From NCBI RefSeq assembly GCF_035222485.1, contig NC_085920.1:3472001-3536000 (forward strand): a stretch of 64,000 nucleotides of DNA, given 5' to 3'. A model generated the notes under the pieces. The model made no database searches and was not told the origin of the DNA. It saw only the letters and a program-made list of their open reading frames with translations. This document shows, in pieces, positions 33,456-45,263 of this stretch; position 1 is the stretch's first letter, and each line of letters starts with the position of its first letter. The translations under genes and the position numbers were made by a program. This DNA is from Podospora pseudoanserina. Its lineage: Eukaryota; Ascomycota; Sordariomycetes; Sordariales; Podosporaceae.

Positions 33456-34461
33456 TGATGGTTTGACAATCGTTCTTGGATGTGTGTTGAGTTCAGGTAT
33501 TTGTACTCTTCCCAAGCTCAAGTGGTGACAGCGTGTTGGTGCTCCTGTTTGCTGAATTGCTGGCGGTGACAGCGGAGATAACAGGCCTCTGGATTGGTGA
33601 GCGGAATTTAGAGCTCAAAGCCACCGGGACTTCGTTTTCCCCTGTTGGTTCCTTATTTCCACTCTCCAGTTTTCAAGGACTCAAAAGGAATCTCCGTTAA
33701 ACCCAGCAATTACTAAAGCTACAAACCGGACACAGGATGGAATGAAGCCTTTACTTCCTCATGGACATTGTACACACAACGAGGCTAAGTCCAGGTGTGT
33801 CAATTATAGATAACGGTTAACTAGCCAAGACTTGGAGCCGATTGAATGGCGGGGTGCGGCACTTAAATAAGAGGGGCTAACCACCTTGAAGCCTCTCGGC
33901 AATGAATGGACTTGGCATCGTGACAGCTTAAAAAGACGTCAAGTGAGGAGGATAATATCTTGTGTGGCCTCACGATGTGTAGCTCATATGTGAGTAAGCA
34001 TCTTATCATATCAGATCTCCGGGCCCGAGGGAAGATCAAAATGCTTAACTCCAGCACCAGCCAATCGCAAATAAGTGAGGCAAAGTCGCCCGGAGTTAGC
34101 ATCGCATGATTGGCACAATGGCCGGTTCCACCGACTGACATTCTGGCAGGCAACTCGGATGCAGAATGACGCGACCGGGCTCCTTCCGGCAACAAAGGAC
34201 CAGTTGGAGATAAAGCAGGCAAATCCAGGTTCGATTCTCCAACTTGTTAAATCCGCTCTGGCTGCCAGCCAAGGATCTAGAGTTTCTTTCAATGCATCGT
34301 TGCAAAAGTCGCAATATGGCGGCGCACTGACGCCACTGACTGTCCCTCCTGCATCTCTCTGTCCTGCACCTGCTGCATTGCCCTTCGGTAAATTGTGCCG
34401 TGCCACTATAGACTCAGACTCCCTACTACAAAAGACCTTGCCCCGCGAAACACATCGAATC
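33325..34461. other. Divergent promoter region
   Basis: About 1.1 kb lies between the reductase and the DUF202 gene. It contains the GT/GA microsatellite listed separately. A hairpin-like AGTTGGA...TCCAACT at 34202-34245 with a GGTTCGATTC element was examined as a tRNA and rejected. No gene is supported. Confidence 0.45.
33419..33454. repeat. GT and GA microsatellites in the reductase promoter
   Basis: About nine GT units are followed by about nine GA units, roughly 100 bp upstream of the reductase ATG. Confidence 0.9.
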
Positions 34462-35752
34462 ATGGCTCAACGAGCCGATACCTCGTCGTCACCCGCTGCG
34501 ACGTCGCCTGCTGCTCCTCAACCCCTCTCTCGAGAAGGACGAACCCTTCCAGGTCGCCAGCCGTTGATGAGGAAAAAGTCAGCCCAGGACCGGATCAATG
34601 AAATCCTAGAGGTCAGTGACCGTTGAATCTTCCAAAATCAGCTCAAGCCCCCGGGTTGTGGCCACCGATACACGAACTTTTGAAGGGTCTTCCCCACACG
34701 CGACCAACTCAAACACTTTCTTCCCCCCATCTTTCCACGCCGCCGCGATTTCAAGATCTTCTTTTCTCGTGACCACCGAATCTCGGCCGCCGGTCCGTCT
34801 TGTAATGGCGGCAATTTTTAGCCCCTCTACCAACAACATCTTTGGCAAAAGTGTTCGTAACTTGCTCTTTGCTCTTCAAGTCCGGGATGCTCGAAACGGG
34901 TGGATCTGTGTTGCGCGTTGTCAGTACCACCATAAACTCAACGAAACTAACATCTTTGAAATACTCAAGGGCGCTCGAGAACGCGCTGAATCATATGGCC
35001 CGGACACGTCTCCCGGTAACCTCAGCCCACGGCTACAACCGCTGCTGGATTCATCGTTGCGCGGACTGAATTATCTTTCCAACAACGCTTCACCACGCAC
35101 CGGTTCCCCGCGTCTGTCGCCGTCGATTCCGGAGGAGAATGGCGTCGGTAATATCGATGGCGCGGTGACAGCGCAGCCGCAACAGCAACACATCCATTAC
35201 TACAATGGCACGCAGACGAACCACTCGACGCGGAGGCGATCCACCCGACAGTCAGCCCAGGAGCAGGGCCGGTCGGCGTCGCAAGCTGATGATGGGACGA
35301 CGGGGAGAAGACATGGCGAAGAAGAAGAGGAAGGTGGTTGGAAGAAGACGTTGAAGTATTTCAAGAGCATAGAGCTCGAGAACAAGGGGAGTGTTGCGAG
35401 GGATCACTTGGCGTTGGAACGGACGTTCCTTGCCTGGTTGCGCACGTCATTGGCGTTTGCCTCGATTGGGATTGCGATTACTCAACTGTTTCGGCTGAAC
35501 ACTTCGTTGGCGGATGATGATCACCAGTCGTATACGCTGAGGCATTTGGGGAAGCCGCTGGGGTCGACGTTTTTGGCGGTTAGTATTTTGATTTTGTTTT
35601 TGGGGTATAATCGGTATTTGGAGAGCCAGGCGTGGGTGATTAAGGGGAAGTTTCCGGCGAGTAGGGGGACGATCATCCTGGTGTCGTTTATTGCCTTTGC
35701 GGTGACGGTGGCGAGTTTGGTTGTGGTTATTGCTGTGCAGGGGGATCATTGA
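34462..35752 (+). CDS. DUF202 (VTC/YidH-like) membrane protein
   Basis: Exons 34462-34611 and 34970-35752 encode 310 residues over an unusually long 358-nt phase-0 intron with a GTCAGT donor and ACTAAC branch. The N-terminal two thirds are polar and Ser/Arg/Gln-rich (LMRKKSAQDRINEIL, then RRRSTRQSAQEQGRS). The DUF202 domain starts at ENKGSVARDHLALERTFLAW, the family signature, and supplies three membrane segments (LRTSLAFASIGIAITQLF, STFLAVSILILFLGY, TIILVSFIAFAVTVASLVVV). Related domains occur at the end of vacuolar transporter chaperone (VTC) subunits, but there is no SPX or polyphosphate polymerase part here. A vacuolar or ER membrane location is inferred. An alternative in-frame ATG lies inside the intron at 34805. 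Confidence 0.85.
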
Positions 35753-36157
35753 GGTTTATTATGGTGGGGTTAAGTATGAGTGGTGACCCTGAGTTATGGC
35801 TGAAGGGGTGTTCTAATGTTGATAGCTTGGGTGAGAACCTTGAGGGTTGGGTGAGGTCATCGCTAGAGCTATGCATGACGAATGAAAATAAGCCCATGAA
35901 CGATGGCTTGTCCTTACAAGCCCAATGTGAAACAAACTTGGAAAGACCAAATCATGATTAAAAGGATTTTGGGTTTTGACAAGAAAATATTACTTGCATT
36001 TCTTGCATGCTGCATCCGTTTGCATTCTCTTTCTCACAAGCAAGTTCCCACCAAACTTGAACCTGGGGTAAGCTCCCTCACCACAAAATAGTTGACACGC
36101 AAAAAAGTAAAGTTAACCCCTATTATACTATGAATCGTACCCTAAAAGATCACAATT

Positions 36158-36272
36158 AGGCCGTTAAAGATAGTTATTAAGCCTTTTCAATATTCCCGAA
36201 GGCCTGTTAACTATCTTTGAAGGCCTATAAACTATCTTCAAAGGCCTACGGACCATCCTTGAAGGCATGTCA
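36158..36272. repeat. 21-bp repeat array, locus C (fold-back)
   Basis: A plus-orientation arm (36158-36185, TAGGCCGTTAAAGATAGTTA...) is followed by minus-orientation units at 36210-36230, 36231-36251 and 36252-36272, each exactly 21 bp with the core ACTATCTTTGAAGGCCTA. The two arms can pair over about 28 bp with few mismatches. The array ends about 170 bp upstream of the helicase ATG. Confidence 0.85.
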
Positions 36273-36442
36273 ACCTACTCATAGTGTCTTCAATTATTTT
36301 GTGGCATCTCACAGCCGGAGACCCACTCTCTCAACTTCAAGATCAACCTCCCTTCCTCAACCACCACCAGCACCACCCATCACCAGCACCACCACCACCA
36401 GCACGTTCAAATCTGCGAAAGAGTGGTTCGTTCACTTCAAAA

Positions 36443-39400
36443 ATGGCAATCGATATTCCCACCTTTGCCTCGACGCAGATTTCGCTTCTGGCGGCGGAGC
36501 TCCAAGCTGAAGTGGACGAGACGTCGATGCTAGTGTCGCTTCATAGCCCGACTGCTCTCCAGCGCGCGGGGGTTGCGCTGACGAACCTGGCGGTTTTGTC
36601 GCAGAGGACGGGGTTGGGGGGGAAGACTGTTGTTGAGGTGGGGCCGGATGGTGCGTTTAGTTGTTCGGGTGATTTGCCCGAGCATGGGATTCGAAGTGGG
36701 GATATTGTCTTGCTGGCTGAGCAGCCGGCCGCCAGTGGGAAGAAGAGGGAGGTGAAGGAGTTGGAACGGAAGGGGGTTAAGGGGGTTGTGACGAGGGTGG
36801 GGAGGCAGGGTTTGGGGGTTGCTGTTGAGGAGGATGGGGAGGGGGAGGGGGTGGTGGTGGGGGGGGATAGGAGGGTTTGGATTGTCAAGTTGGCTGATGA
36901 GGTGACGTGGAAGAGGATGAATGGGACGATGGAGAAGATGGCCAAGATGGCGGAGGGGGAGTACTCTTATTTTATGAGGGTTCTCTTTGGCCTGACCACA
37001 CCCTCGCCTGTTCCAGAGGATTTGAGCAAGGATGAAGAGGTGGGAGAAGGAAAGATAAAGTGGTTTGATACCAGTTTGAACGAGTCGCAGAAGGATGCTA
37101 TTAGGTTTGCGTTGAAGAGTCAGGAGATTGCTCTTATTCATGGCCCGCCGGGGGTAAGTTTCTTGTTTTTTCCTTGTTTTTTCCCTTTTTCCTTTTTATA
37201 TACCAACTTACCCTCCAAAAAGACAGGGAAAACCCACACCCTAATCGAACTAATCCTCCAACTCCTTGCCCTCAACCCCAACTCCCGCATCCTCGTCTGC
37301 GGCCCCTCCAATATCTCGGTAGACAACATCGTTGAGCGCCTCTCGCCGCACAAAATCCCCTTGATCCGCCTCGGCCACCCCGCCCGTTTGCTGCCCTCCG
37401 TCCTGAACCACTCTCTCGACGTCTTGACTCGCACCAGCGAGGCGGGGGCCATCGTCAAGGACGTCAGGGCCGAAATGGACGCCAAGCAAGCGTCTATTCG
37501 AAAAACCCGCTCCGGGAAGGAGAGGAAGGCCATCTACGCTGATTTGAAGGAGTTGCGCAAGGAGTATAGACAACGAGAGAAAAAGTGCGTGAGTGATCTC
37601 GTTGCCAAAAGCAAAGTCGTGCTCGCAACGCTTCATGGCTCAGGGGGGTACCAGTTACGAGACGAAAAGTTTGACGTGGTGATTATTGACGAGGCGTCGC
37701 AGGCGTTGGAGGCGCAGTGTTGGGTTGCGTTGCTGTCGGCTAAGAAGGCAATCTGTGCTGGTGATCATTTGCAGTTGCCGCCGACTATCAAAAGCTCGAA
37801 CTCTTCTTCTTCTTCTTCTTTTTTTTCTTCTTCAAAGACTTCTTCAAAGACTTCTTCTACCTCTGGGGAGAAGAAGACTGCAAAGACCAAGAAAGACACC
37901 GCCACGAGCAGTACCCCCCCAACTATCCCGAAAGGTGCCACGTTGGAAACGACATTGTTCGACAGGCTCCTCTCCCTCCACGGGCCCAAGATCAAAAGGA
38001 TGCTCACCACCCAGTACCGGATGCACGAATCTATCATGCGGTTCCCTTCTGATGAGCTATATGAAGGGAAGCTGATTGCTGCGGAGGGGGTCAAGGCTAG
38101 GTTGTTGAACCAGCTGCCTGATGTGAGGGATGTTGATGAGACGAGGGAGCCGTTGGTCTTCATTGATACCCAGGGCGGGGATTTTCCGGAGAAGACCGAG
38201 GATGAGGAGGAGGAGGAGGAGAAGAAGAAGAAGGGAGTGACGAAGAGGAGTTTGTATGGGGATAGTAAGAGGAATGAGGGGGAGGCGATGTTGGTGAGGG
38301 AGCACGTGAGATGTTTGGTGGAGGACGGGGGGGTGAGGGCCGAGGATGTGGCGGTTGTTAGTCCGTATAATGCGCAGGTATGTTTCTCTCTCACTTCTAT
38401 CCAAGCGGTTACATTGGAGCTGCCAGGCACTGGTTGGTTCACTTGATGAAGACCCGAGGGGGAGAAACATCATCGGTTGCTACTAGTGTAGGCGTGGAGG
38501 AGTCACGGAGAACAGAAGCTTGGTTTGGATGTGACGGAGACCGAATCGTATGGTTTACGAAGAGGTTAACCCCAATCCGATCACTCGGGACGAGGTGATG
38601 AGACGGCACGCGGTTCGGACCCGTCTGCCATCCACACCCGCGCTACGAAGAGCTTTATTCATTCTAATGCTCGGGAGACCCTATACGGTTCGGACGGGAC
38701 GGGAGAGAGTCAAGATCGTCCGGCCCCCATGCTCTCCGCCATGATCCATCCGAAAGATAGGACGACCATGAGATCATTCGCCATCGCTACCAGCAAACAG
38801 CACCCCTCTCTTTCCTTCTCTCCTTCCAGAATCCGGGGCCGAACGTGGACGAGGGTTCAGGCCGTTCAACGTCAAACCTCGAGCATAAGGCAAGAGTACC
38901 AAGCTAACCATGCGAAATCTAGCTCGCCCTCCTGGCCCCCCTCAAAGAGCAATACCCCGGCATAGAACTCGGCTCAGTCGACGGGTTCCAAGGCCGGGAA
39001 AAAGAAGCAGTGATCGTCACGCTTGTGCGAAGCAACTCGGACGGAGAGGTCGGTTTCCTTGCCGAGAAGAGAAGACTCAACGGTACGTTTATTCTATTTT
39101 ATTCTGGCGGATTAGTTCGGGTAGTAGGATCAGGTTGCACGACGTCAGTGAGCTGCATGGCATATACGCATGGCGGCATGAACACACAACACACGTTACT
39201 GTAGTGTATAGGAGATGGGCGTCAATGCGAGGGGTATGGTATGGTATGGCATGGCATTAGGTGAGATGCTAATTTGGACTGTAATACACTGCAGTGGCCA
39301 TGACACGGCCAAAGAGGTCGTTGACTGTGATTGGGGATTCGGAGACGGTCAAGAAGTGAGTAGCTACTGCTCCATTTTTGAAACGTTTGCGGATGTAATA

Positions 39401-39521
39401 CTAACACTTGGATGGCAGAGGCAGCAAATTCCTCAAAAAGTGGATGGAGTTCTTGGAAGAGAATGCAGACTTGCGCTATCCGGACCTTGCTTCTCTCACG
39501 GCTGCTGCTGCGAAGGCATGA
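36443..39521 (+). CDS. HCS1: Superfamily 1 DNA/RNA helicase, Hcs1/IGHMBP2 type
   Basis: Five exons (36443-37153, 37223-38377, 38923-39082, 39295-39355, 39419-39521) give 729 residues. Intron 1 splits the Walker A motif between GPPG and TGKTHT. Further Upf1-like motifs are [10 protein letters not shown] (DEAD-type Walker B), [54 protein letters not shown] and [16 protein letters not shown] Ser-rich insertion (residues about 440-475, TCT repeat) interrupts the region after AGDHLQLPP. There is no C-terminal R3H or AN1 zinc-finger part, as in yeast Hcs1 (DNA helicase A, linked to polymerase alpha) and unlike human IGHMBP2. Intron 2 is 545 nt and intron 3 is 212 nt, long for this window. A 21-bp repeat array lies just upstream. 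Confidence 0.93.
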
Positions 39522-42500
39522 ATCTGATGCGGGGGCAAGCGGGAGGGGGGACGTATGATAGAGACATACCAAGTCGCCACCATGAAATCCAAGGAACGAG
39601 TTCCCGTTCCCGTCTTTATGCGATGATTCGGACCTGAAAAGCAAGTGAGGTCCAACAAAATGAGAGGTTCTCAAGATCTGGTTAGGGAGGGTGTTATCCC
39701 CCAGTTGGACCCATGGTCTGGTTGTGGCTGACCCAGGAAGAACGTTTGGTTCGGGCTCGTCGATTCGGAGAATTATTGGCCTTGGTTCCAGGCTAAAAGT
39801 GAAGAGACACGACTGAGGGCATGTCTTGAAAGCTCTTGGACATGTTTGGTCACGAATCGCGTGGCTCCAAGACATCACATTGCAGCGTGGTGTTTTGGAT
39901 CGGAAGAGGTCGTTTCCCGTCGCAATTGGTTGTCTGTTGTCTCTTTTGCTTGGCCCCCGTTGAAGGTGCCTCAGAGAGAGCCTTCTCAGTGGAAAGTTCA
40001 GACGGTGACATTTCTGTACCATGTATGACCCCTGCTGTTTCAGATGGCCCCCCGCCTGTGGGGTTGAGTGGCCAGTGCTTCTTGAAACGGCTCGGCTTTG
40101 AGCGGGGCTGGTTCTCCCTTGGCGTCCGTCTCCAATGACAGCCATCGAACTGCAAGATGGCAGGACGATTCGCATGATTCGAACCAGATTCTACGGGAGG
40201 GAAGAGGTTGTCTAGAACTTCGAACTTTGGAGGAGGGCAGCATGCTTCCGTATCGCTACAGAGAAGGAAAGGCAAGCGAAAGGGAATACGCCGTTGTAAT
40301 GTGCTTGCCTCCTCGACTGTGCAGATTGGCGAGGGTTGGACGTTTTATCGATAGCAGTGTATCATCGTCCTCGTATTGTTCCGTCCTGCCCTGCCCCCCG
40401 CCAGAGAGAGGATGGCACTTTGTGTCACCCGTGCGCCCGCGCTGCTCCCCTGTTGGAGTCTCATCGCGACAATGGTTTGAAGGTGTGTCGGCGATCTGTT
40501 GTTTTCGATCTTTTGGCGGGACTGGGAGACAAGCGCGGTGGTTGTTCGGAGACGCGGAGACGGCACCACCCTCCTTGTCAACAAACAGCCGCGGTCCTCC
40601 CAAGATGGTTGCACAAACTGGGGATTGGTGGTGATAGATGAATTGATGCGCTGCGCTACCGTGCTGCAGCAAGTTATCCTTCTTTGGGGAGGCCGGGTTG
40701 CTGGATGGCAAAGCTTGTTGCCCGCTCGCTGAAAGGGCTTGCATGTGCGTGCGGACATAGGCCGCGTATCAAGGAGGTGGGAGACAAGAAGGAGAAGCGC
40801 GCATTTATTTGGAGTGTCATCTGCTCACTTTCTCAATTGGACGCACACCCTCAGGTTGGGTGACGATGCTACCTTGCAGCATCCCCCGGATGACATGTTT
40901 CTGTGGGAGAAGCGGAGATCTTATTCCAGCGACCCCGACAATAATATGATGGACCCCTCCAGGATTTTGGGAGTTGAAGGACGGGAATGATGACATTTGG
41001 CGAAGATCAAACTTGAGCGATAGATGTGATGATGAAAGACCGGGCCTTCGATCTGGTCCGCTCCTCCCTTGCTCGGTTGCTCTTGCGGTCAACGGCCAGC
41101 TTCCCTCAAAACTGGAAAGCGTGGGGTTGGCACCTGCATCTTGCTTGAGAATATATCGACCAGCCGCGGTGGTGGAGCGGAGAGTAGGTCACACACACAA
41201 CCTCCAGACTCCCATATCCGATATCGTCACCACCGAGCCACCTTCATTGTGTCGTTTGCGATATCCGCATTGGACGTTGATATCTTTTATTGTCGTTTCT
41301 TTTTGTACCGTTGGTGGAGTTGGTTGATCTGGACTGTTCAACGAACCCCTGGACAGCGCGGCCACCCAGTGACACCAAAGCAGGTATAGCGCTGACTGGG
41401 GCTCGCGCTGCACAAAAGCCACGCGATGGCCTGGTTGTCTGTCTTCCCTTGCTTCGAATATAGCTGTTCTGTATCTACACAGCGCACAGGGTGCTACAAC
41501 CGAGTGCGGTTCACCAAAGGGAACATTGCACAAGCGAGCCCCCCTAATATCGCGGCCGGCGATTTCAGGGATTCCTTCCAGAAGCTGCAATGGATATAGA
41601 TGAAGCTGCCCGCAAGAGGGCATGAAAGAGGGCGGCACAGGGCATCGCCGAAGGGATGCTACAACAATGCGCCCAATTCCAGCCTCAAGCACTCGGCAGC
41701 CGCTTCCGCGATGAGTTGTCCAACACCCACCTCGAGGTGCAGATGGATGCAGGCACGCGCCGGAATACAACTTGCCCCTCCTGCCTGACTGTGACTGTTC
41801 TGGAACCGGCCAGCAGTTCATCGCATCTCTATTCCTTTCTTTTTCGACCAACCATACTTGAGCCTCTCTTCTGTCTGATCTTGGTCGGGCATTGGGGGGA
41901 ACATCTACAACACAACCTATCAAACTCACAGACTCTTCACCAGCCGTTGCAAGGGTTCGAGGGACCCCGGCAAAGCCCAAGTCAAGACAAGACCCACCGG
42001 CTCCGTTCTCCACCGCAGCGGCCCCAAGCGCAACCCCCTCACCATCCCCCTCCCCTCCATCACCGTCGCATCAAGTCTGCGATCCTTGTTCTTGCAGCAG
42101 CGCCGCCGCCGGGCAACCTGGAGCAGTCAAGAATCCGCCGCGCGCAGCATTAAATATCCGCCCGCTGCCCACTGCCCAGTGGCGTGCTACCTGCGGAAAA
42201 GTGATGGGGCGACGTGCTTCTGTCCAACTGTTTACACTGGCCTGCACCACCCTCTGCAGCTCCGCGTCGACCCGGTGGGCCAGGCAGGTTATAGGTTGTT
42301 GATAGCTCTCTGTCCTCGGTCCTCTTGCCTTCAGCCAGCATCGCTTTCCCCCCGTCTCACAGCAGCAACAGAGGAGGAGCCGCATTGCTGGCCATGTGGA
42401 ACTTGTAACGGTGAGACGTTGGAAGAAGGAAACTGTGCGTCGGGACCCAGGATTATCCTCCGCAAGGCACTCTGGAACCGGCGAATCACGACTCACTCCT

Positions 42501-42676
42501 CGCCATCAACACCTGTTTTGTGCCCAGATGGCTGTGACAGTCGAAGCCCATATCTGCTCAGTCTAACCCAATTTCTTCATCCGGCCCCTCCCTCTTTTCC
42601 CAAAAGCCTGTCGTTACCGTTATCGAAAAAAAGGGGAAAAAAAAAAAAAAGTCCGTTGTAGACAACGCCGATCAAT
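39522..42676. other. 3.1-kb stretch without a supported gene
   Basis: Many long open frames occur on both strands because the sequence is GC-rich (for example minus 40175-39222 and minus 42013-41189). They show no domain, no codon pattern and often no ATG. The last kilobase may hold a long 5' leader or upstream exons of the following gene, and ends in an A tract just before its ATG. Confidence 0.4.
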
Positions 42677-44980
42677 ATGCCGAGCATATTCGGAAGGTCT
42701 GGCTCCGGCACTCCGGCCGGGGCCCGTGCCAAGACCGGGAAGTCGATCCGGGGTGCCATCATCTCGGCCCCGATCCCGATACCCAGCACTGTCGATGATG
42801 ACGAGTTCCCCATGCGCAAACCCGGATCTGCAAAGGCATCGACAGTCACCGACGAAGAGTTTCCGATTAGGAGACCGGGAACAGGAATTGCCACGCCTTT
42901 ACCCCTGGCTAATGAGCATTCGCCATCATTGGACGGGAAGCACGAGCGCGACCATGAAAAGGGAAGCGGAGACGAGAGGGATCTTCCAGACGAGGTGGTT
43001 CCCGTATCCTCCATGTTGGGCGACGCTGTCGACAAAGAGACTGGCGAGATCATTCCCGAAGCGCCGTCAGATCCACCACCTGGGCCTCCGTCTCGCTTGA
43101 GTACTCCGGCCGGGGCGCCGCCGGCACCACGAACTGCGTCCACAACGCCACCAAATCGCACCTCACCGCGAGGACCTTCGCCGCAAGGGATTTCGCCATC
43201 TAGAGTGTCACCGCCGAGGGCATCACCACCGGCAAGAAGAGCAACACAGCCAGCAATCAGCACGCAGCTCAGGTACTCGACCATCAGTGATGCGCCTAGC
43301 AAAAACACCACTCAAAGCACTGTGCCGCAGCGGAAGAAATCCACGCTGCGGTCGGCTTTGGGAAAGCTATTTGGCCGTGGCAAGAAGAAGCAAAATGTTC
43401 AGGACACCAGCCCTACGCCGATCCCGGAAGTTGAGCCTGTCAGCTCGATACAGCATAGAAGTGTATGTTAACCAGAAGCGAGAGTAATTTGGTCGTTTTT
43501 GGAGTGCTAACATGAAAAGCTGTAGGATCCAACTGCACTCGGCAGGCCAAATCACCCACCAGCAAAGCGCTCAGCTTCACTTCCCATCAGCGAGTTCGAC
43601 CGGCCCCTGAGGTCACATTCTATCGGCCCTGACGACATCATGGCCATTGAGAGTGCACGAAACTCGATGCAGTTGGCAGGAGAGGGTGGTTTATCTGTTG
43701 CAAACCCGAATAATCGTCGCAGAGCTGCAACGACGACCAGCCGGATGATGTTCCAGCAGCGTTTGCGCAACCCAGAATGGGGAGCCGGTCTATCACCACG
43801 ACCTGCGAGTGCTCAAGGACGGGGTGGAAGTAGCAAGGAGGAAAACCACGCCGTTACGCACGATCCGGATGAAATCGGGCGTGCCATCACCAGTGATAGC
43901 GGCCACGGTCTGCGGCGGCGGTCTAGGAGCTTGTCTGGTCTTCAGGACTTTGCCAATGCCCGACCTGTGACGGCCCGGAGACGAAGTGATGAGATGCGTT
44001 TCTGGCGGCAGTCATACGACCCAACCGGTCTCATGTCACCATTATCATCCAATGCCCCTGACATTGACGACACAGGCGTGGTGGATGTCAGCGCCCCAGA
44101 CAGCCCAGCAGTCGAAGTGCCACCAAAAACACCGCCGCAGCCCTTCAATTTTGGTCTGCTGTCCAAAGACATGCTCGGCATGAAGATAACCCATGCTGCC
44201 AACTTGGACACCCGAGTCGGAAACCTCGAGTCCCGAACTCGCAAGCTGGAGAGGGTAGTCACCCAGCTCTGTCACGCCGTCCCCGGATTCAGAGGTCCCC
44301 TAGGCGATACCACTCCCACTCCTGCAACGTCACAAAACGAACCCTTCCCAGTCCAAAAGAAGGTCTCGGTCCAGCAACCCCAATTCGGCTTTTCCACCTC
44401 GACACCCCCACCAACGATACCAGCCATCTACAATCCCATTCCCCCAACGCCCGTCCAACCAAGCAGCAGCTCCCGCAAGTCACTAGAAACCGAAGACAGG
44501 GACACTCACTCCCTTTTATCCTTTGGCGAAGCACCCACCTTTATCGGCTCCCTCCACCCGCCGTCCTCGTCGGCAACCCAAGCCGCCCAGTCTTTGACCG
44601 TCGCCGCCCCACCCACCACCACCACCACCACCACCACCACCACTACCACCAACCCCCATCCCTTCCCGACCAATAGAAGAAACCATTACGCAACTCAAAG
44701 CCGAACTAGCATCTGAACGCGCCGCCCGTCGAGACCTCGAGTCTCAAGTGAGGAAACTTTCCGAACGGCTGAATACCCTGTCTTCGACTGTCTTCGCCAT
44801 GGTGCGCAGCCCGTCCGAGTCACGGTCTCAGGAGCGGCTGATTGCGCCGGCTGCGTCGAGTAGTAGTTTGAGTACTGGGTCTCCGTTGCTGTTGCCGAAT
44901 AGTCTGAAGGGGACGCCGACGACAAGGGCAAAGTCGCACGTTCCTGCTGTTACGCAGCAGGGGCAGGAGCAGTTGAGTGT

Positions 44981-45019
<39 letters not shown>

Positions 45020-45263
45020 GGAGGAGGAGGAGGAGGAAAAGGACTTTCAGACTCCGATGGAGGTGGTCAAGTACGGGGCTTTTGGGGAGGAGTTGAAGGA
45101 TCATGGGGTTGTTGGGGAAGAAGGGGGAGATGGGGAGGGGGAGTGGGGAGGGAATTTGGATGGGGATGGGGGTGGGGAGGAGAATAAGAGGAGGAAGGCG
45201 GCGAGGACGTTGAGTTTGAGTCAGTTGACTTTGGGGAGGGGAGGGGGGAGGGGGCAGGTTTGA
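42677..45263 (+). CDS. Low-complexity protein with C-terminal coiled coil; frame break at ACC repeat
   Basis: Exon 1 (42677-43462) starts MPSIFGRSGSGTPAGARAKT and is rich in Pro, Ser and Arg; after a 63-nt intron (donor GTATGT, branch GCTAAC) exon 2 begins at 43526. The protein continues with RRRSRSLSGLQDFANARP and a short heptad stretch (LDTRVGNLESRTRKLERVVTQ, given here without its flanks). A second, clear coiled coil (ITQLKAELASERAARRDLES, about 44690-44750) and an acidic Asp/Glu run follow, ending at 45263. The frame used to 44590 and the frame used after 44670 differ by one base; the change falls in or beside an ACC repeat (about 44612-44651). Read in one frame the protein would end at 44716 and lose the coiled coil. 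I suspect an assembly or polymerase slip, or an unseen intron. No known family is recognised. Confidence 0.65.

Noticed and set aside
34202-34247. tRNA-like GGTTCGATTC with a nearby AGTTGGA/TCCAACT pair
   Set aside because: The pairing arms are only about 40 bases apart and there is no A box or anticodon arm, so it cannot be a tRNA.
39222-40175. Minus-strand frame of 317 codons with ATG
   Set aside because: It runs antisense across helicase exons 4 and 5, shows no domain and is best explained by base composition.
40173-40190. GGTTCGAATC on the minus strand as a tRNA B box
   Set aside because: The flanking bases do not form a T stem and no acceptor stem or A box is found at the right distance.
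41189-42013. Minus-strand frame of 274 codons
   Set aside because: It starts with GTG, has no recognisable content and no splice support.
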